From Rickettsia typhi (GTDB taxonomy: Bacteria; Pseudomonadota; Alphaproteobacteria; Rickettsiales; UBA1997), in NCBI GenBank assembly GCA_945874115.1, contig CAMCFD010000019.1, positions 1 through 20,294 on the forward strand: 20,294 bases of DNA, written 5' to 3'. Below, piece after piece: positions 1 to 7,386 of the stretch. Within the stretch, counting starts at the first letter, position 1; the number at the start of each line of letters is the position of its first letter. The notes beneath the pieces were generated by a model. That model did no database searches, had not been told where the DNA came from, and saw only the letters and a list, made by a program, of their open reading frames with translations. The position numbers and the translations under genes were made by a program.

Positions 1-86
1 TGGTGGAGAGAGCAGGATTTGAACCTGCGAACGCTTGCGCGGACAGATTTACAGTCTGTTGCCATTGACCACTCGGCCATCTCTCC
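1..86 (-). tRNA. tRNA-Tyr (anticodon GTA)
   Basis: Read on the minus strand this folds as a class II tRNA. The acceptor 5' strand GGAGAGA (80-86) pairs with TCTCTCC (5-11), followed by discriminator A and an encoded CCA (1-3). The anticodon loop CTGTAAA sits in a CAGA/TCTG stem, giving anticodon GTA for tyrosine. A variable arm with a GCGCAAGCGTTCGC-like stem precedes the T-loop sequence GGTTCAAATCC. The long variable arm is normal for bacterial tRNA-Tyr. The gene reaches the window edge but appears complete including CCA. Confidence 0.95.
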
Positions 87-99
87 ACAATAAACAAGC

Positions 100-128
100 A
101 TTATAATATATTAAAATTAATTAGTCAA
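100..128 (-). promoter_or_regulatory. sigma70-type promoter of the tRNA-Tyr gene
   Basis: On the minus strand a -35 TTGACT (123-128) and a perfect -10 TATAAT (100-105) are separated by exactly 17 bp. The -10 lies 13 bp before the mature tRNA 5' end at 86, so transcription would start about 7 nt before the tRNA. Both spacing and hexamers are close to consensus. Confidence 0.7.
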
Positions 129-379
129 CTTATCTCTAAATATTTAAATTTCCTAATTGACCAGCGGCCTTGCTATTGCTTGGTCTAAACTTGGTTAATT
201 TTGCAAGATTTCGATTGTGGCGCAAAAAGCAACGGATGAGGATTTTAGCCATTATTATCATTGTTGCACAAAGGAGAATTTTAAAATAAAAACTAGATTC
301 TTGGAAATTTCAAATTTTCTAATCCTGATAAATTTACTCGATATTTTGTCAAAAACGCCAAAAATAAAAAACCTAAAAG
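129..379. other. intergenic region between tRNA-Tyr promoter and moeB 3' end
   Basis: No convincing gene is visible. The only open frame (217-420, plus) would start at GTG, is rich in rare and charged residues with no recognisable motif, and overlaps the 3' end of the E1-like gene in antisense. A small imperfect hairpin lies at 159-185 (GACCAGC pairing with GCTTGGTC with one bulge). It has no T-run, so I do not call a terminator. Confidence 0.4.
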
Positions 380-1135
380 TTATTGGCAAACCTCGCAATC
401 TGGGTTTTTTTTCAATGTAGTTTTTCGAAATTCCGATTTTAAAAAATCAAAAATTAAGATTTTTCCAACCAAACTTTCGCCAATTTGCAAAATTTCATTA
501 ATTGTCGTGGTCGCTTGAAGTGCGCCAATTGTGCCTGCGACACTTCCTAAAATTCCTTTCTCTGACAATGGAAGTGAGAAATTTTCATCGACAATATTTG
601 GATTAAAGCATGCATAGCAAGGGCTTGACGGCGCATTTTTGCGAAAATCAAACACTGAAACTTGTCCCAAAAAACCTTTTACGGCCGCAAAAATCAAGAC
701 TTTTTTAGCTTTTACGCAAAATTCATTTATCACGAAACGCGTAGGAAAATTGTCAGTGCAATCGAGAATATAATCATAATTAACGGCGATTTCTTCTAGA
801 GCTTCAGGGCTTGCGCGCTTATTATAAATTTCGATTTTTACATCATCATTTAGCGCATTTATTTTTTCGCGCGCGCTTTCAACTTTTTTGCGACCCAAAT
901 CATCAAGGCCGTGAATCACTTGGCGCTGTAAGTTCGAAAGCTCGACAATATCATCGTCAATTATGCCGATATTGCCAATTCCGGCGGCGGCTAAATATAA
1001 TAAAGCGGGCGAACCTAGTCCGCCAGCGCCAACAACCAAAACCCTTGCGCGCAAAAGCTTTTCTTGACCAGACTCGCCAATTTCAGCAAGAATCGTGTTT
1101 CTAAGATAGCGCTGTTTTTGTGCCTCATTTAACAT
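380..1135 (-). CDS. MoeB/ThiF/HesA-family E1-like adenylyltransferase
   Basis: This is an E1-like enzyme that adenylates the C-terminal Gly-Gly of a sulfur-carrier protein (MoaD or ThiS) using ATP, in molybdopterin or thiazole synthesis. I chose the ATG at 1135 (251 aa, beginning MLNEAQKQRYLRN as family members usually do) over an in-frame TTG at 1165. Visible in 251-aa numbering: nucleotide-binding GAGGLGSP at 36-43, acidic DDD near 60-62, an RQ at 71-72, the CTDNF segment at 126-130, and two Zn CxxC pairs (CYAC at 173-176, CEVC at 247-250). There is no C-terminal rhodanese domain. The cysteine usually found in the loop before GVLG (P-S-C-A-E-A-G in E. coli MoeB, from memory) is replaced: the segment reads LPLSEKGILG. 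E. coli MoeB tolerates loss of this cysteine while ThiF uses it, which favours a MoeB-like role. The ATG overlaps the upstream gene by 11 nt, indicating an operon. Confidence 0.88.
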   Translation of the reverse strand: MLNEAQKQRYLRNTILAEIGESGQEKLLRARVLVVGAGGLGSPALLYLAAAGIGNIGIIDDDIVELSNLQRQVIHGLDDLGRKKVESAREKINALNDDVKIEIYNKRASPEALEEIAVNYDYILDCTDNFPTRFVINEFCVKAKKVLIFAAVKGFLGQVSVFDFRKNAPSSPCYACFNPNIVDENFSLPLSEKGILGSVAGTIGALQATTTINEILQIGESLVGKILIFDFLKSEFRKTTLKKNPDCEVCQ

Positions 1136-2414
1136 GTGTCGCTTGTTGGTTTCTAAATTCTTCAAAGCTAACGGCTTTCTGATTTTTTATGAAACTTGGC
1201 TGTTTATTTGAAGCTTCGATATCAATAATTTCGCCGTCTCTTTCTATTTCAAAATTGCCTAATTCTAAATTTCTTAATTGAGTTATGGCGTCAATCTTGC
1301 TCAAATTAGTTTTTGACGTTAACACATCGCCCACTTTAAAGACAGTTTGCGCAAGAGAATTGGGAATAATTTCGTCAATTATTATGGTTATAAAGCCGTC
1401 TTGCTCTGTCATTCTCGATTTAACGCCAAATCCGCAATATTTCGCCGGCCGAAGAAATTCATCTTTCGAAATCTGTTGACTTTCTAGTGCGGCGGCAAGG
1501 CAATTATTAAATCCTATGCCATATTGTTTTATGGCGGAGAGTTCTTGTAAACTTCCATGCGTAGTTGTTCGCGGACTTACCAGCGGAGCTCGCGCCGCGC
1601 CTGACGCAAAAGCCTGTACAGGTGTTCTTTGTTGTGGCGCCGGTGCGGCTTCTGGAATAAAAGTTTGAAACTGTGTCGCATCTTCTGGTCTTCGAGGATC
1701 ATAACTCGTCGCTGGGGCTGGCGCAAAAGATGCATCCGCCACTGTGGCAGGTCGCCATTCTTGCCTCAAGCCCCTAGAATCAGGTCTTCCTGACGCCGCC
1801 GATTTCGGATTAGCTATCGGCAAAGCTTCTTTTTGTTGAAGCAGCAGACTAATTTCGTCCCTAACTTCTTCTGCTTGGCGCTTAAATCCGGCCATTGCCA
1901 AATCGCCGCCACGAATTCTTAAGGGCCTAATCTCTTGCAATTCTAGCGTTTTTTGCGTTATATAAGTGTGCATTGCGGGCGAAATTTTTGCAATTCCAGT
2001 TCCAAGCGAAACAAAATTTCCATCTCGATTTCTGGGGTCGCGTGGGTCAGAGGGATAAACAACTTTTCCGCCATTTTTGATAAAATCTCTAAGCACACCA
2101 AATTGTAAATCTAAAACTCGCTTCCATTTTTCATCTGAAGGTTGTGCGGTGCCATACCAAGTTGTGATTATCCCAAACATAAATTCTCCATCGAGAAATC
2201 TGGCTTCGTCTTGCCTGAAACATCTTGCTTGGCCGCCAAAAGTGGTTCTTCTGCCAGATTGTCTTAGAAAGTCACTATCATTATCGCCGAATAAAAAAAC
2301 CGCGGGTTTTGCGATTTTAAAAGAGTCTCTCACTCTTTGATTGTCATAATATCGCGTGAATTTATATAAATTATTTTGCAATAAAAATATTCCGCTATCA
2401 CTCGATTTGCTCAT
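1125..2414 (-). CDS. two-domain protein: FGDN/GGQA domain (DUF7831-like) plus PDZ-like domain
   Basis: I do not know a function for this 429-aa protein. Residues about 25-160 carry FLFGDN (40-45), TFGGQAR (58-64) and LGTGIAKI (137-144). This pattern matches, from memory, a small domain of bacteria and phages catalogued as DUF7831 (FGDN...GGQA...GxGLA). Residues about 180-195 look helical and charged. Residues about 200-290 are a Pro/Ala/Arg-rich, probably disordered linker encoded by noticeably more GC-rich DNA. Residues about 326-402 resemble a PDZ domain: a GFGV binding-loop-like segment (328-331), a KVGDVLTSKTN strand-turn (360-370) and an FEIERDGE strand (388-395). There is no signal peptide or membrane segment, so it is probably cytoplasmic. 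It starts 14 nt after dut and its end overlaps the E1-like gene, so the three are probably co-transcribed. The domain calls come from motif recognition only. Confidence 0.8.
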   Translation of the reverse strand: MSKSSDSGIFLLQNNLYKFTRYYDNQRVRDSFKIAKPAVFLFGDNDSDFLRQSGRRTTFGGQARCFRQDEARFLDGEFMFGIITTWYGTAQPSDEKWKRVLDLQFGVLRDFIKNGGKVVYPSDPRDPRNRDGNFVSLGTGIAKISPAMHTYITQKTLELQEIRPLRIRGGDLAMAGFKRQAEEVRDEISLLLQQKEALPIANPKSAASGRPDSRGLRQEWRPATVADASFAPAPATSYDPRRPEDATQFQTFIPEAAPAPQQRTPVQAFASGAARAPLVSPRTTTHGSLQELSAIKQYGIGFNNCLAAALESQQISKDEFLRPAKYCGFGVKSRMTEQDGFITIIIDEIIPNSLAQTVFKVGDVLTSKTNLSKIDAITQLRNLELGNFEIERDGEIIDIEASNKQPSFIKNQKAVSFEEFRNQQATHVK

Positions 2415-2428
2415 TATTTATAATTTAA

Positions 2429-2872
2429 TTAATGTCCCGTAGAGCCAAATCCGCCGCTTCCACGCGCAGTTTCATCTAAATCTGAAACTTCGACAATTTC
2501 AGCTTGTTCACATTTTGCAATCACCATTTGTGCAATTCTCATCCCGCGCGTGATAACAAAATCAACGTTTGAGTGGTTTATCAAAATCGCGCAAACTTCG
2601 CCACGATAATCAGCGTCAACTGTTCCGGGGCTGTTTAAAACTGTGATTCCATTTTTAAGCGCAAGGCCAGAACGTGGGCGAACTTGGGCTTCATAGCCTT
2701 TTTCAAGCGCAATTGAAATTCCGGTTTTGACAAGTTTTATTTCGCTTGGTTTTATAACAATCGCTTCGTCAATTGCCGCGAGAAGGTCGATTCCTGCGCT
2801 TCCCGAGGTTTCATATTTTGGCAATGCTAATTCTTTATAATTGTCTAATTTTTTGATTTTTAAAATTGTCAT
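2429..2872 (-). CDS. dut: deoxyuridine 5'-triphosphate nucleotidohydrolase (dUTPase)
   Basis: It hydrolyses dUTP to dUMP and pyrophosphate, keeping uracil out of DNA and feeding dTMP synthesis. At 147 aa it has the normal length of a homotrimeric dUTPase. All five family motifs are present in order: AGIDLLAA (26-33), PRSG (66-69), the uracil-binding hairpin NSPGTVDADYRGE (80-92, with the catalytic Asp and stacking Tyr), MRIAQMV (111-117) and the C-terminal P-loop-like RGSGGFGSTG (137-146). The leader before the ATG is A/T-rich without a Shine-Dalgarno sequence. It is first of a minus-strand three-gene unit, divergent from petA. Confidence 0.97.
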   Translation of the reverse strand: MTILKIKKLDNYKELALPKYETSGSAGIDLLAAIDEAIVIKPSEIKLVKTGISIALEKGYEAQVRPRSGLALKNGITVLNSPGTVDADYRGEVCAILINHSNVDFVITRGMRIAQMVIAKCEQAEIVEVSDLDETARGSGGFGSTGH

Positions 2873-2986
2873 AAATTTATTTGTTTAAAATTATCCTGTT
2901 CATTTTATTTGACTCCGTCTGAAAAAGCCGTTTCAAAGCCATTTTGAGCCAAGTTAAAACTCATTTAGTAATCCTTAATTTAATTA

Positions 2987-3014
2987 TTGAAAATTAACTT
3001 AAAAAAAGTAATAA
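2987..3014 (+). promoter_or_regulatory. candidate sigma70 promoter for the petA-petB-petC operon
   Basis: TTGAAA (2987-2992) and TAATAA (3009-3014) are separated by 16 bp and lie about 40 bp before the petA ATG at 3056, in the 183-bp gap between divergent dut and petA. The region is very AT-rich, so a chance match is possible. Confidence 0.4.
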
Positions 3015-3055
3015 TTGCCAATTGTAAAACATAATTTTTAAAAATCTTTAAAAAA

Positions 3056-3589
3056 ATGACAGAAAATACAATTGATAAATTGAAGAATGAGAATCGTCGC
3101 AAAATTTTAACTGGCACCGCATATGTTGCGGCCGGAATTGGCGCCGCTTGCGCGATTTTGCCATTTATCGACAGCATGAATCCGGCGGACGACGTTCAGG
3201 CTCTTGCCTCAATCGAGGTTGATATTTCAAACATAAAAGTTGGCGAAGAAAAAAAAGTTATGTGGCGCGGAAAGCCCGTTTTCATTAAGCGCAGAACCTC
3301 TCAAGAAATTGAAGCGGCGCAAAAAGTTGAATTAGCAGAATTAAAAGATCCGCAAACCGACGCCGAGCGCGTTAAGGCGGGCAAGGAAGAATGGCTTGTC
3401 ACAATCGGAATTTGCACACATTTAGGTTGCATTCCAATCATGGGTGAGGGTGAATATAAAGGCTGGTTTTGTCCTTGCCATGGCTCGCAATATGACACTT
3501 CGGCGCGAATTCGCAAAGGCCCAGCGCCAAAAAATTTAGCAATTCCACCTTACGAATTTGTTGGCGAAAATAAAATTAAAATTGGTTAA
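3056..3589 (+). CDS. petA: ubiquinol-cytochrome c reductase iron-sulfur (Rieske) subunit
   Basis: This is the [2Fe-2S] subunit of the cytochrome bc1 complex, carrying electrons from ubiquinol to cytochrome c1. It has 177 aa. The N-terminus contains an Arg pair (RRKILTG, 14-20), as expected for Tat export, followed by one membrane anchor (about 19-38) and the hinge MNPADDVQALASIEVD, typical of alphaproteobacteria and mitochondria. Cluster-binding motifs are CTHLGC (120-125) and CPCHG (139-143): C120, H122, C139 and H142 are the expected ligands and C125/C141 the disulfide. It is the first gene of the pet operon and petB follows after 4 nt. Confidence 0.97.
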   Translation: MTENTIDKLKNENRRKILTGTAYVAAGIGAACAILPFIDSMNPADDVQALASIEVDISNIKVGEEKKVMWRGKPVFIKRRTSQEIEAAQKVELAELKDPQTDAERVKAGKEEWLVTIGICTHLGCIPIMGEGEYKGWFCPCHGSQYDTSARIRKGPAPKNLAIPPYEFVGENKIKIG

Positions 3590-3593
3590 AAAT

Positions 3594-4832
3594 ATGTCTC
3601 ATTTACAAAATGATTTGCCTGAAAGCATTACCGAAAAATCGAAAGTGGCAAAGTGGGTTAATGACCGACTTCCATTGATTGCGACAGTTGAAGGTGTGTT
3701 GAAAAAACATCCATATCCTAAAAATTTAAGTTATTGGTGGAGCTTTGGATCAATCGCCGGAATCGCGCTTATAGTGCAGATTTTGAGTGGATTATTTCTT
3801 GCGATGAACTACGACCCCAATACCGCGAACGCTTTTAACTCGGTCGAACATATCATGCGCGATGTGCGTTATGGCTGGTTGATTCGCTATATTCACGCTG
3901 TTGGCGCGTCAATGTTTTTCGTCGCACTCTATGCCCACATGGCTCGCGGTCTTTATTATGGCTCTTACAAAAAACCGCGCGAACTTTTGTGGTGGATTGG
4001 CGTCATAATTTTCTTGTTAACTATGGCCACAGCCTTCATGGGCTATGTTTTGCCGTGGGGACAAATGAGTTTCTGGGGCGCGACCGTTATCACTAACTTG
4101 TTTTCAGCAATTCCACTTGTTGGCGAAGACATCGTAACATTACTTTGGGGCGGCTATTCTGTAGACAATCCAACGCTAAACCGCTTTTTCGCATTACACT
4201 TTTTGTTGCCATTCGTAATTGTCGGAATTGTCTTGCTTCACTTGGTGGCTCTACACACAAGCGGATCTAACAATCCGTCGGGCATTGAAATTAAAACCAA
4301 AAAAGACATAATTCCGTTCCATCCATACTTCACAATCAAAGATATGGTGGGCTTTGTGGCGTTCTTTTTGGTGTTTGGATATTTCTTGTTTTTCTATCCA
4401 AATTCACTTGGTCACCCCGACAACTACATCCCTGCAAACCCAATGGTGACGCCGGCTCACATCGTTCCCGAATGGTATTTCTTGCCATTTTATGCAGTGC
4501 TTCGCGCTGTTCCTGACAAGCTTGGCGGCGTGTTGATGATGTTTGGTGCAATCGCATTATTATTTGCATTGCCATTTCTTGACACCTCGAAAGTCAAGTC
4601 TGGCGCATATCGCCCGTGGTTTAAGAAAATATTTTGGCTGTTCATCGTCAATTTTTTCTTGCTTGGTTGGTTAGGAAAATCTCCGGCTGAGGGTTGGTAT
4701 ATCTGGGCTTCTCGTGCCTCGACTTTCTTTTATTACGCCTATTTCTTGGTAATTTTACCGTGGCTTGGTAAACACGAAAAGACGCTGCCAGAGCCTGAAT
4801 CGATTGACTCGCATTATAAATCGAAACATTAG
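3594..4832 (+). CDS. petB: cytochrome b subunit of the bc1 complex
   Basis: This is the transmembrane diheme quinone-oxidising subunit. I start it at the ATG at 3594 (412 aa), 4 nt after petA, rather than at an in-frame TTG at 3558 inside petA. In this numbering heme-ligand pairs are H101/H115 (helix B) and H202/H216 (helix D), each 14 apart as in bc1 rather than b6 complexes. The Qo-site PEWY motif is at 292-295. N- and C-terminal halves are fused as in mitochondria and alphaproteobacteria, with about eight hydrophobic helices. It ends 5 nt before the alkyltransferase gene. Confidence 0.97.
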   Translation: MSHLQNDLPESITEKSKVAKWVNDRLPLIATVEGVLKKHPYPKNLSYWWSFGSIAGIALIVQILSGLFLAMNYDPNTANAFNSVEHIMRDVRYGWLIRYIHAVGASMFFVALYAHMARGLYYGSYKKPRELLWWIGVIIFLLTMATAFMGYVLPWGQMSFWGATVITNLFSAIPLVGEDIVTLLWGGYSVDNPTLNRFFALHFLLPFVIVGIVLLHLVALHTSGSNNPSGIEIKTKKDIIPFHPYFTIKDMVGFVAFFLVFGYFLFFYPNSLGHPDNYIPANPMVTPAHIVPEWYFLPFYAVLRAVPDKLGGVLMMFGAIALLFALPFLDTSKVKSGAYRPWFKKIFWLFIVNFFLLGWLGKSPAEGWYIWASRASTFFYYAYFLVILPWLGKHEKTLPEPESIDSHYKSKH

Positions 4833-4837
4833 TTGAA

Positions 4838-5134
4838 ATGATAAACCCTGAAGAAGTTTACAAATTATTGCTAAAAATTCCAAAGGGGCGCGTCACAACT
4901 TATGGCGAAATTGCGCGTAAATTGGGCACAAAAGCCTATCGCGGTGTTGGGAGAGTTGTCGGACAAAATCTTGACATTCCAAACACGCCATGTCATCGCG
5001 TGGTGCTATCAGATGGCGGAATTAGCGGTTATGCGCACGGCGTTGATAAAAAAATTGCGCTTTTAAAAAGCGAAAATGTTGCTGTAGAAAACGACAAAAT
5101 TGTCGATTTTTCGCAAAAATTATATAAGTTCTAA
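4838..5134 (+). CDS. small O6-alkylguanine-DNA alkyltransferase-domain protein (MGMT/Ogt-like)
   Basis: A 98-aa protein made only of the DNA-binding/alkyl-transfer domain of the MGMT/Ogt family. It shows the recognition-helix region GRVTTYGEIARKLG (17-30), the flipping-Arg region YRGVGRVVGQN (34-44) and the active-site PCHRVV (51-56) with Cys52. The cysteine distinguishes it from alkyltransferase-like (ATL) proteins, which have Trp there, so direct removal of alkyl groups from O6-alkylguanine is plausible. The usual N-terminal RNase H-like domain is absent. It lies inside the bc1 operon, 5 nt after petB and 44 nt before petC. No functional link to the bc1 complex is evident, and co-transcription is inferred from spacing. 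Confidence 0.9.
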   Translation: MINPEEVYKLLLKIPKGRVTTYGEIARKLGTKAYRGVGRVVGQNLDIPNTPCHRVVLSDGGISGYAHGVDKKIALLKSENVAVENDKIVDFSQKLYKF

Positions 5135-5178
5135 TGAGTGAGGGCGCGGTTTGCTCTTGCATAAAGTATATTTAAAAA

Positions 5179-5958
5179 ATGAAAAAACTTTTTACTTTAA
5201 TTTTTATATTGACGGCGAATTCTGTTTTTGCCAGCCAATCATCACATGAAGGCGCTCTAAGCACGGCGGCGCTTCATCCAAAACAATTAAAATGGAGTTT
5301 TGACGGAGTTTTCGGCTCAATCGACAAAGCCTCAGCACAGCGTGGATTTCAAGTTTATAAAGAAATCTGTTCATCTTGCCACAGCTTAAAATTAATGTCT
5401 TATCGCAACTTAGAAGCAATTGGTTTTTCGCCAGAAGAAGTGAAATTTATCGCTTCAGAATATTCAATAGCTGACGGCCCAGATGACGAAGGTGAAATGT
5501 TCGATCGTCCCGGATTGCCTTCAGATCGCTTCGTTTCGCCTTATGTCAACGACAATCAGGCTCGCGCTTCGAACGGTGGCGCGCTTCCGCCAGATTTATC
5601 TTTGATGGTAAAAGCTCGTCATGATGGTGCAAATTATATTTATTCATTGTTAACTGGATACGCCCAAGCACCAGAAGGTTTCGCTTTGACTGAAGGTAAA
5701 AATTACAACTTATATTTCGAAGGTCGCCAAGTCGCGATGCCAGCACCAATCACCGACGACGGACAAGTTGAATATAAAGACGGAACCTACGCCACCAAGG
5801 AACAAATGATAACCGACGTCGTCAATTTCTTGCAATATGCAGCAGAGCCAGAAACCGAGCACCGCAAAAAAATGGGCGTTCGCACGATGATTTTCTTGCT
5901 TATTTTATTCGCGATTTTAATTGTCGCTAAGCGCGCTGTCTGGCGCGATGTGAAGTAG
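5179..5958 (+). CDS. petC: cytochrome c1 subunit of the bc1 complex
   Basis: Periplasmic c-type heme subunit that receives electrons from the Rieske protein and passes them to a soluble or membrane cytochrome c. It has 259 aa. A signal peptide (about 1-18, ending VFA) precedes the mature part. The heme-attachment motif CSSCH is at 64-68, the YRNLEAIGF helix follows, and the likely distal Met ligand is in VAMPAP (M187). One C-terminal anchor (about 236-251) ends in the positively charged KRAVWRDVK tail. It is a separate gene, not fused to cytochrome b. Confidence 0.97.
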   Translation: MKKLFTLIFILTANSVFASQSSHEGALSTAALHPKQLKWSFDGVFGSIDKASAQRGFQVYKEICSSCHSLKLMSYRNLEAIGFSPEEVKFIASEYSIADGPDDEGEMFDRPGLPSDRFVSPYVNDNQARASNGGALPPDLSLMVKARHDGANYIYSLLTGYAQAPEGFALTEGKNYNLYFEGRQVAMPAPITDDGQVEYKDGTYATKEQMITDVVNFLQYAAEPETEHRKKMGVRTMIFLLILFAILIVAKRAVWRDVK

Positions 5959-6030
5959 ATCTTGTTATTTTTGTTTCACTTATGTAATATTTTGTAAGGA
6001 CGCTTTGAGGTGTTTGCGCAAATAGGCTTA

Positions 6031-6061
6031 TTGATAAAAAAGAATTCGTAACATATATAAT
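6031..6061 (+). promoter_or_regulatory. candidate promoter directly upstream of nuoE
   Basis: TTGATA (6031-6036) is followed after 17 bp by TATATA (6054-6059), with an overlapping TATAAT at 6056-6061. The nuoE ATG is at 6071, so the transcript leader would be only a few nucleotides long. Confidence 0.45.
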
Positions 6062-6070
6062 ACTAGAAAA

Positions 6071-6595
6071 ATGACATTTGAATTTAATCAAGAAAATCAA
6101 AAAAAGATCGCCGAAATTTTAGCGAAATATCCGGTCGAGCGCAAGAAATCTGCGGTGATGCCACTTCTTGACTTGGCGCAAAGACAAAATGAAAATTACA
6201 TTTCAAGTGAAGTTGTCGCAGAAATTTCGAGAATTCTTGAAATGCCAGAAATTCGCGTTTACGAAGTCGCCAGTTTTTATACGATGTATAATTTAAAACC
6301 AGTCGGAAAATATTTAATCCAATTCTGCAAAACCACGCCATGCATGCTTCGCGGCATTGACGAATTAATGAAAGCGACCAAAGAAAAACTAGGAATTGGC
6401 TCTGAAGAAACGACAAGCGACGGACTTTTCACTCTTAAAGAAGTTGAGTGTTTGGGCGCTTGTGTCAATGCTCCCGTCATTCAAATCAACGATGATTATT
6501 TCGAAGATTTAACCAAAGAAAGTTTCTTCAAAATTTTGGAAGATTTAAAAGCTGGAAAATCGGTTAAAGTCGGCTCTCAGCTTGGAATTTTATAA
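6071..6595 (+). CDS. nuoE: NADH-quinone oxidoreductase subunit E (24-kDa type)
   Basis: Complex I subunit of the NADH-oxidising module, binding the off-path [2Fe-2S] cluster N1a. It has 174 aa, the usual length. The helical N-terminus (about 1-75) includes ASFYTMYNLKPVGK. The thioredoxin-like C-terminal half contains the four ligands C86, C91 (QFCKTTPC), C127 and C131 (CLGACVNAP). It is solitary here: no other nuo gene is in the window, although nuoE usually neighbours nuoD and nuoF. A likely own promoter lies immediately upstream. Confidence 0.96.
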   Translation: MTFEFNQENQKKIAEILAKYPVERKKSAVMPLLDLAQRQNENYISSEVVAEISRILEMPEIRVYEVASFYTMYNLKPVGKYLIQFCKTTPCMLRGIDELMKATKEKLGIGSEETTSDGLFTLKEVECLGACVNAPVIQINDDYFEDLTKESFFKILEDLKAGKSVKVGSQLGIL

Positions 6596-6678
6596 TAGAA
6601 TTTTAGCTATTGATTAGTGTTAATTTAAGTTGATAATTATAAGAGTTCTCGCAAAGCGAGGCTGAGCAATCGTTAAAA

Positions 6679-6704
6679 ATCTCATATTTATCCCGTTATG
6701 AGAT
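6679..6704. repeat. 8-bp inverted repeat in the nuoE-ybhB gap
   Basis: ATCTCATA (6679-6686) and TATGAGAT (6697-6704) form a perfect 8-bp inverted repeat around a 10-nt spacer. It sits in the 255-bp gap 6596-6850, about 150 bp before the next start. It could be an operator or a chance palindrome. No T-run follows, so it is not an obvious terminator. I see no gene in this gap. Confidence 0.35.
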
Positions 6705-6850
6705 AATGCATCAAAAATAAATTTACACCATTCTTTAGTTGTGCTTTTCTGGTAAAAATTCACTCGGATAACTTATCTGTTGTGATTTTTTCTCAAAACC
6801 GCCTTGCTAAATGAAAGTATAGGTTTATGTTTTGATATACCTAAAAAATT

Positions 6851-7378
6851 ATGAAAAAATTATTTTTTATACTCCTCCTAAACTCTTCTTTGGCAATGGC
6901 TCAGGAAGATTTCGAAATTACAAGTCCAGATTTTAAAAATGGTCAATCTTTAACAAAAGATTATGAATTTAACGGCTTTGGTTGTGATGGGAAAAATATT
7001 GCGCCAACTTTAGAATGGAAAAATGCGCCAAAAGAAACTTTAAGTTTCGCGTTCACTGTTTATGATCCAGAAGCGCCCACAGGAAGCGGTTGGTGGCATT
7101 TTGCTTCATATAACATCGCACCAAATGTGAGTGAAATTAAGCGCGGAGCTTTGCCCGAAGGTGCTCTTGCTGTTGAGGGTGATCGCGGCGTAAGAAATTA
7201 TATGGGGCCTTGTCCACCAAAGGGTCACGGAGTGCATCATTATATCTTTACGGTTTATGCGCTTAATGTTGAAAAGCTTGAATTGCCAGGCAACGCTTCT
7301 GCTGCGCTGCTTGGATATACGATTAACCAACATAAAATTGGTGAGGCGAAAATTATTGCGACTTACGAAAGAAAATAA
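6851..7378 (+). CDS. YbhB/YbcL-family PEBP (Raf kinase inhibitor-like) protein, secreted
   Basis: A phosphatidylethanolamine-binding-protein-family protein of 175 aa whose bacterial role is largely unknown. An N-terminal signal peptide (1-17, LAMA cleavage context) predicts export to the periplasm, as for some YbhB/YbcL relatives. Family motifs are the ligand-pocket DPEAPTGSGWWHF (72-84) and GPCPPKGHGVHHY (119-131). It stands alone, followed by a long inverted repeat. Confidence 0.93.
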   Translation: MKKLFFILLLNSSLAMAQEDFEITSPDFKNGQSLTKDYEFNGFGCDGKNIAPTLEWKNAPKETLSFAFTVYDPEAPTGSGWWHFASYNIAPNVSEIKRGALPEGALAVEGDRGVRNYMGPCPPKGHGVHHYIFTVYALNVEKLELPGNASAALLGYTINQHKIGEAKIIATYERK

Positions 7379-7386
7379 TTTTCTTT

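Noticed and set aside
217..420. 67-codon plus-strand frame after the tRNA region
   Set aside because: GTG start, no recognisable motif, overlaps the E1-like gene end in antisense; composition looks random.
1136..1165. Longer N-terminus for the E1-like protein
   Set aside because: TTG start with non-conserved residues and a larger overlap; ATG at 1135 starts at the conserved region.
3558..3593. Longer N-terminus for cytochrome b
   Set aside because: It would start at TTG inside petA; the ATG at 3594 gives the normal family N-terminus and no overlap.
6648..6660. CTCGC-AAA-GCGAG hairpin after nuoE
   Set aside because: Only 5 bp, 50 bp past the stop and no T-run; too weak to call a terminator.
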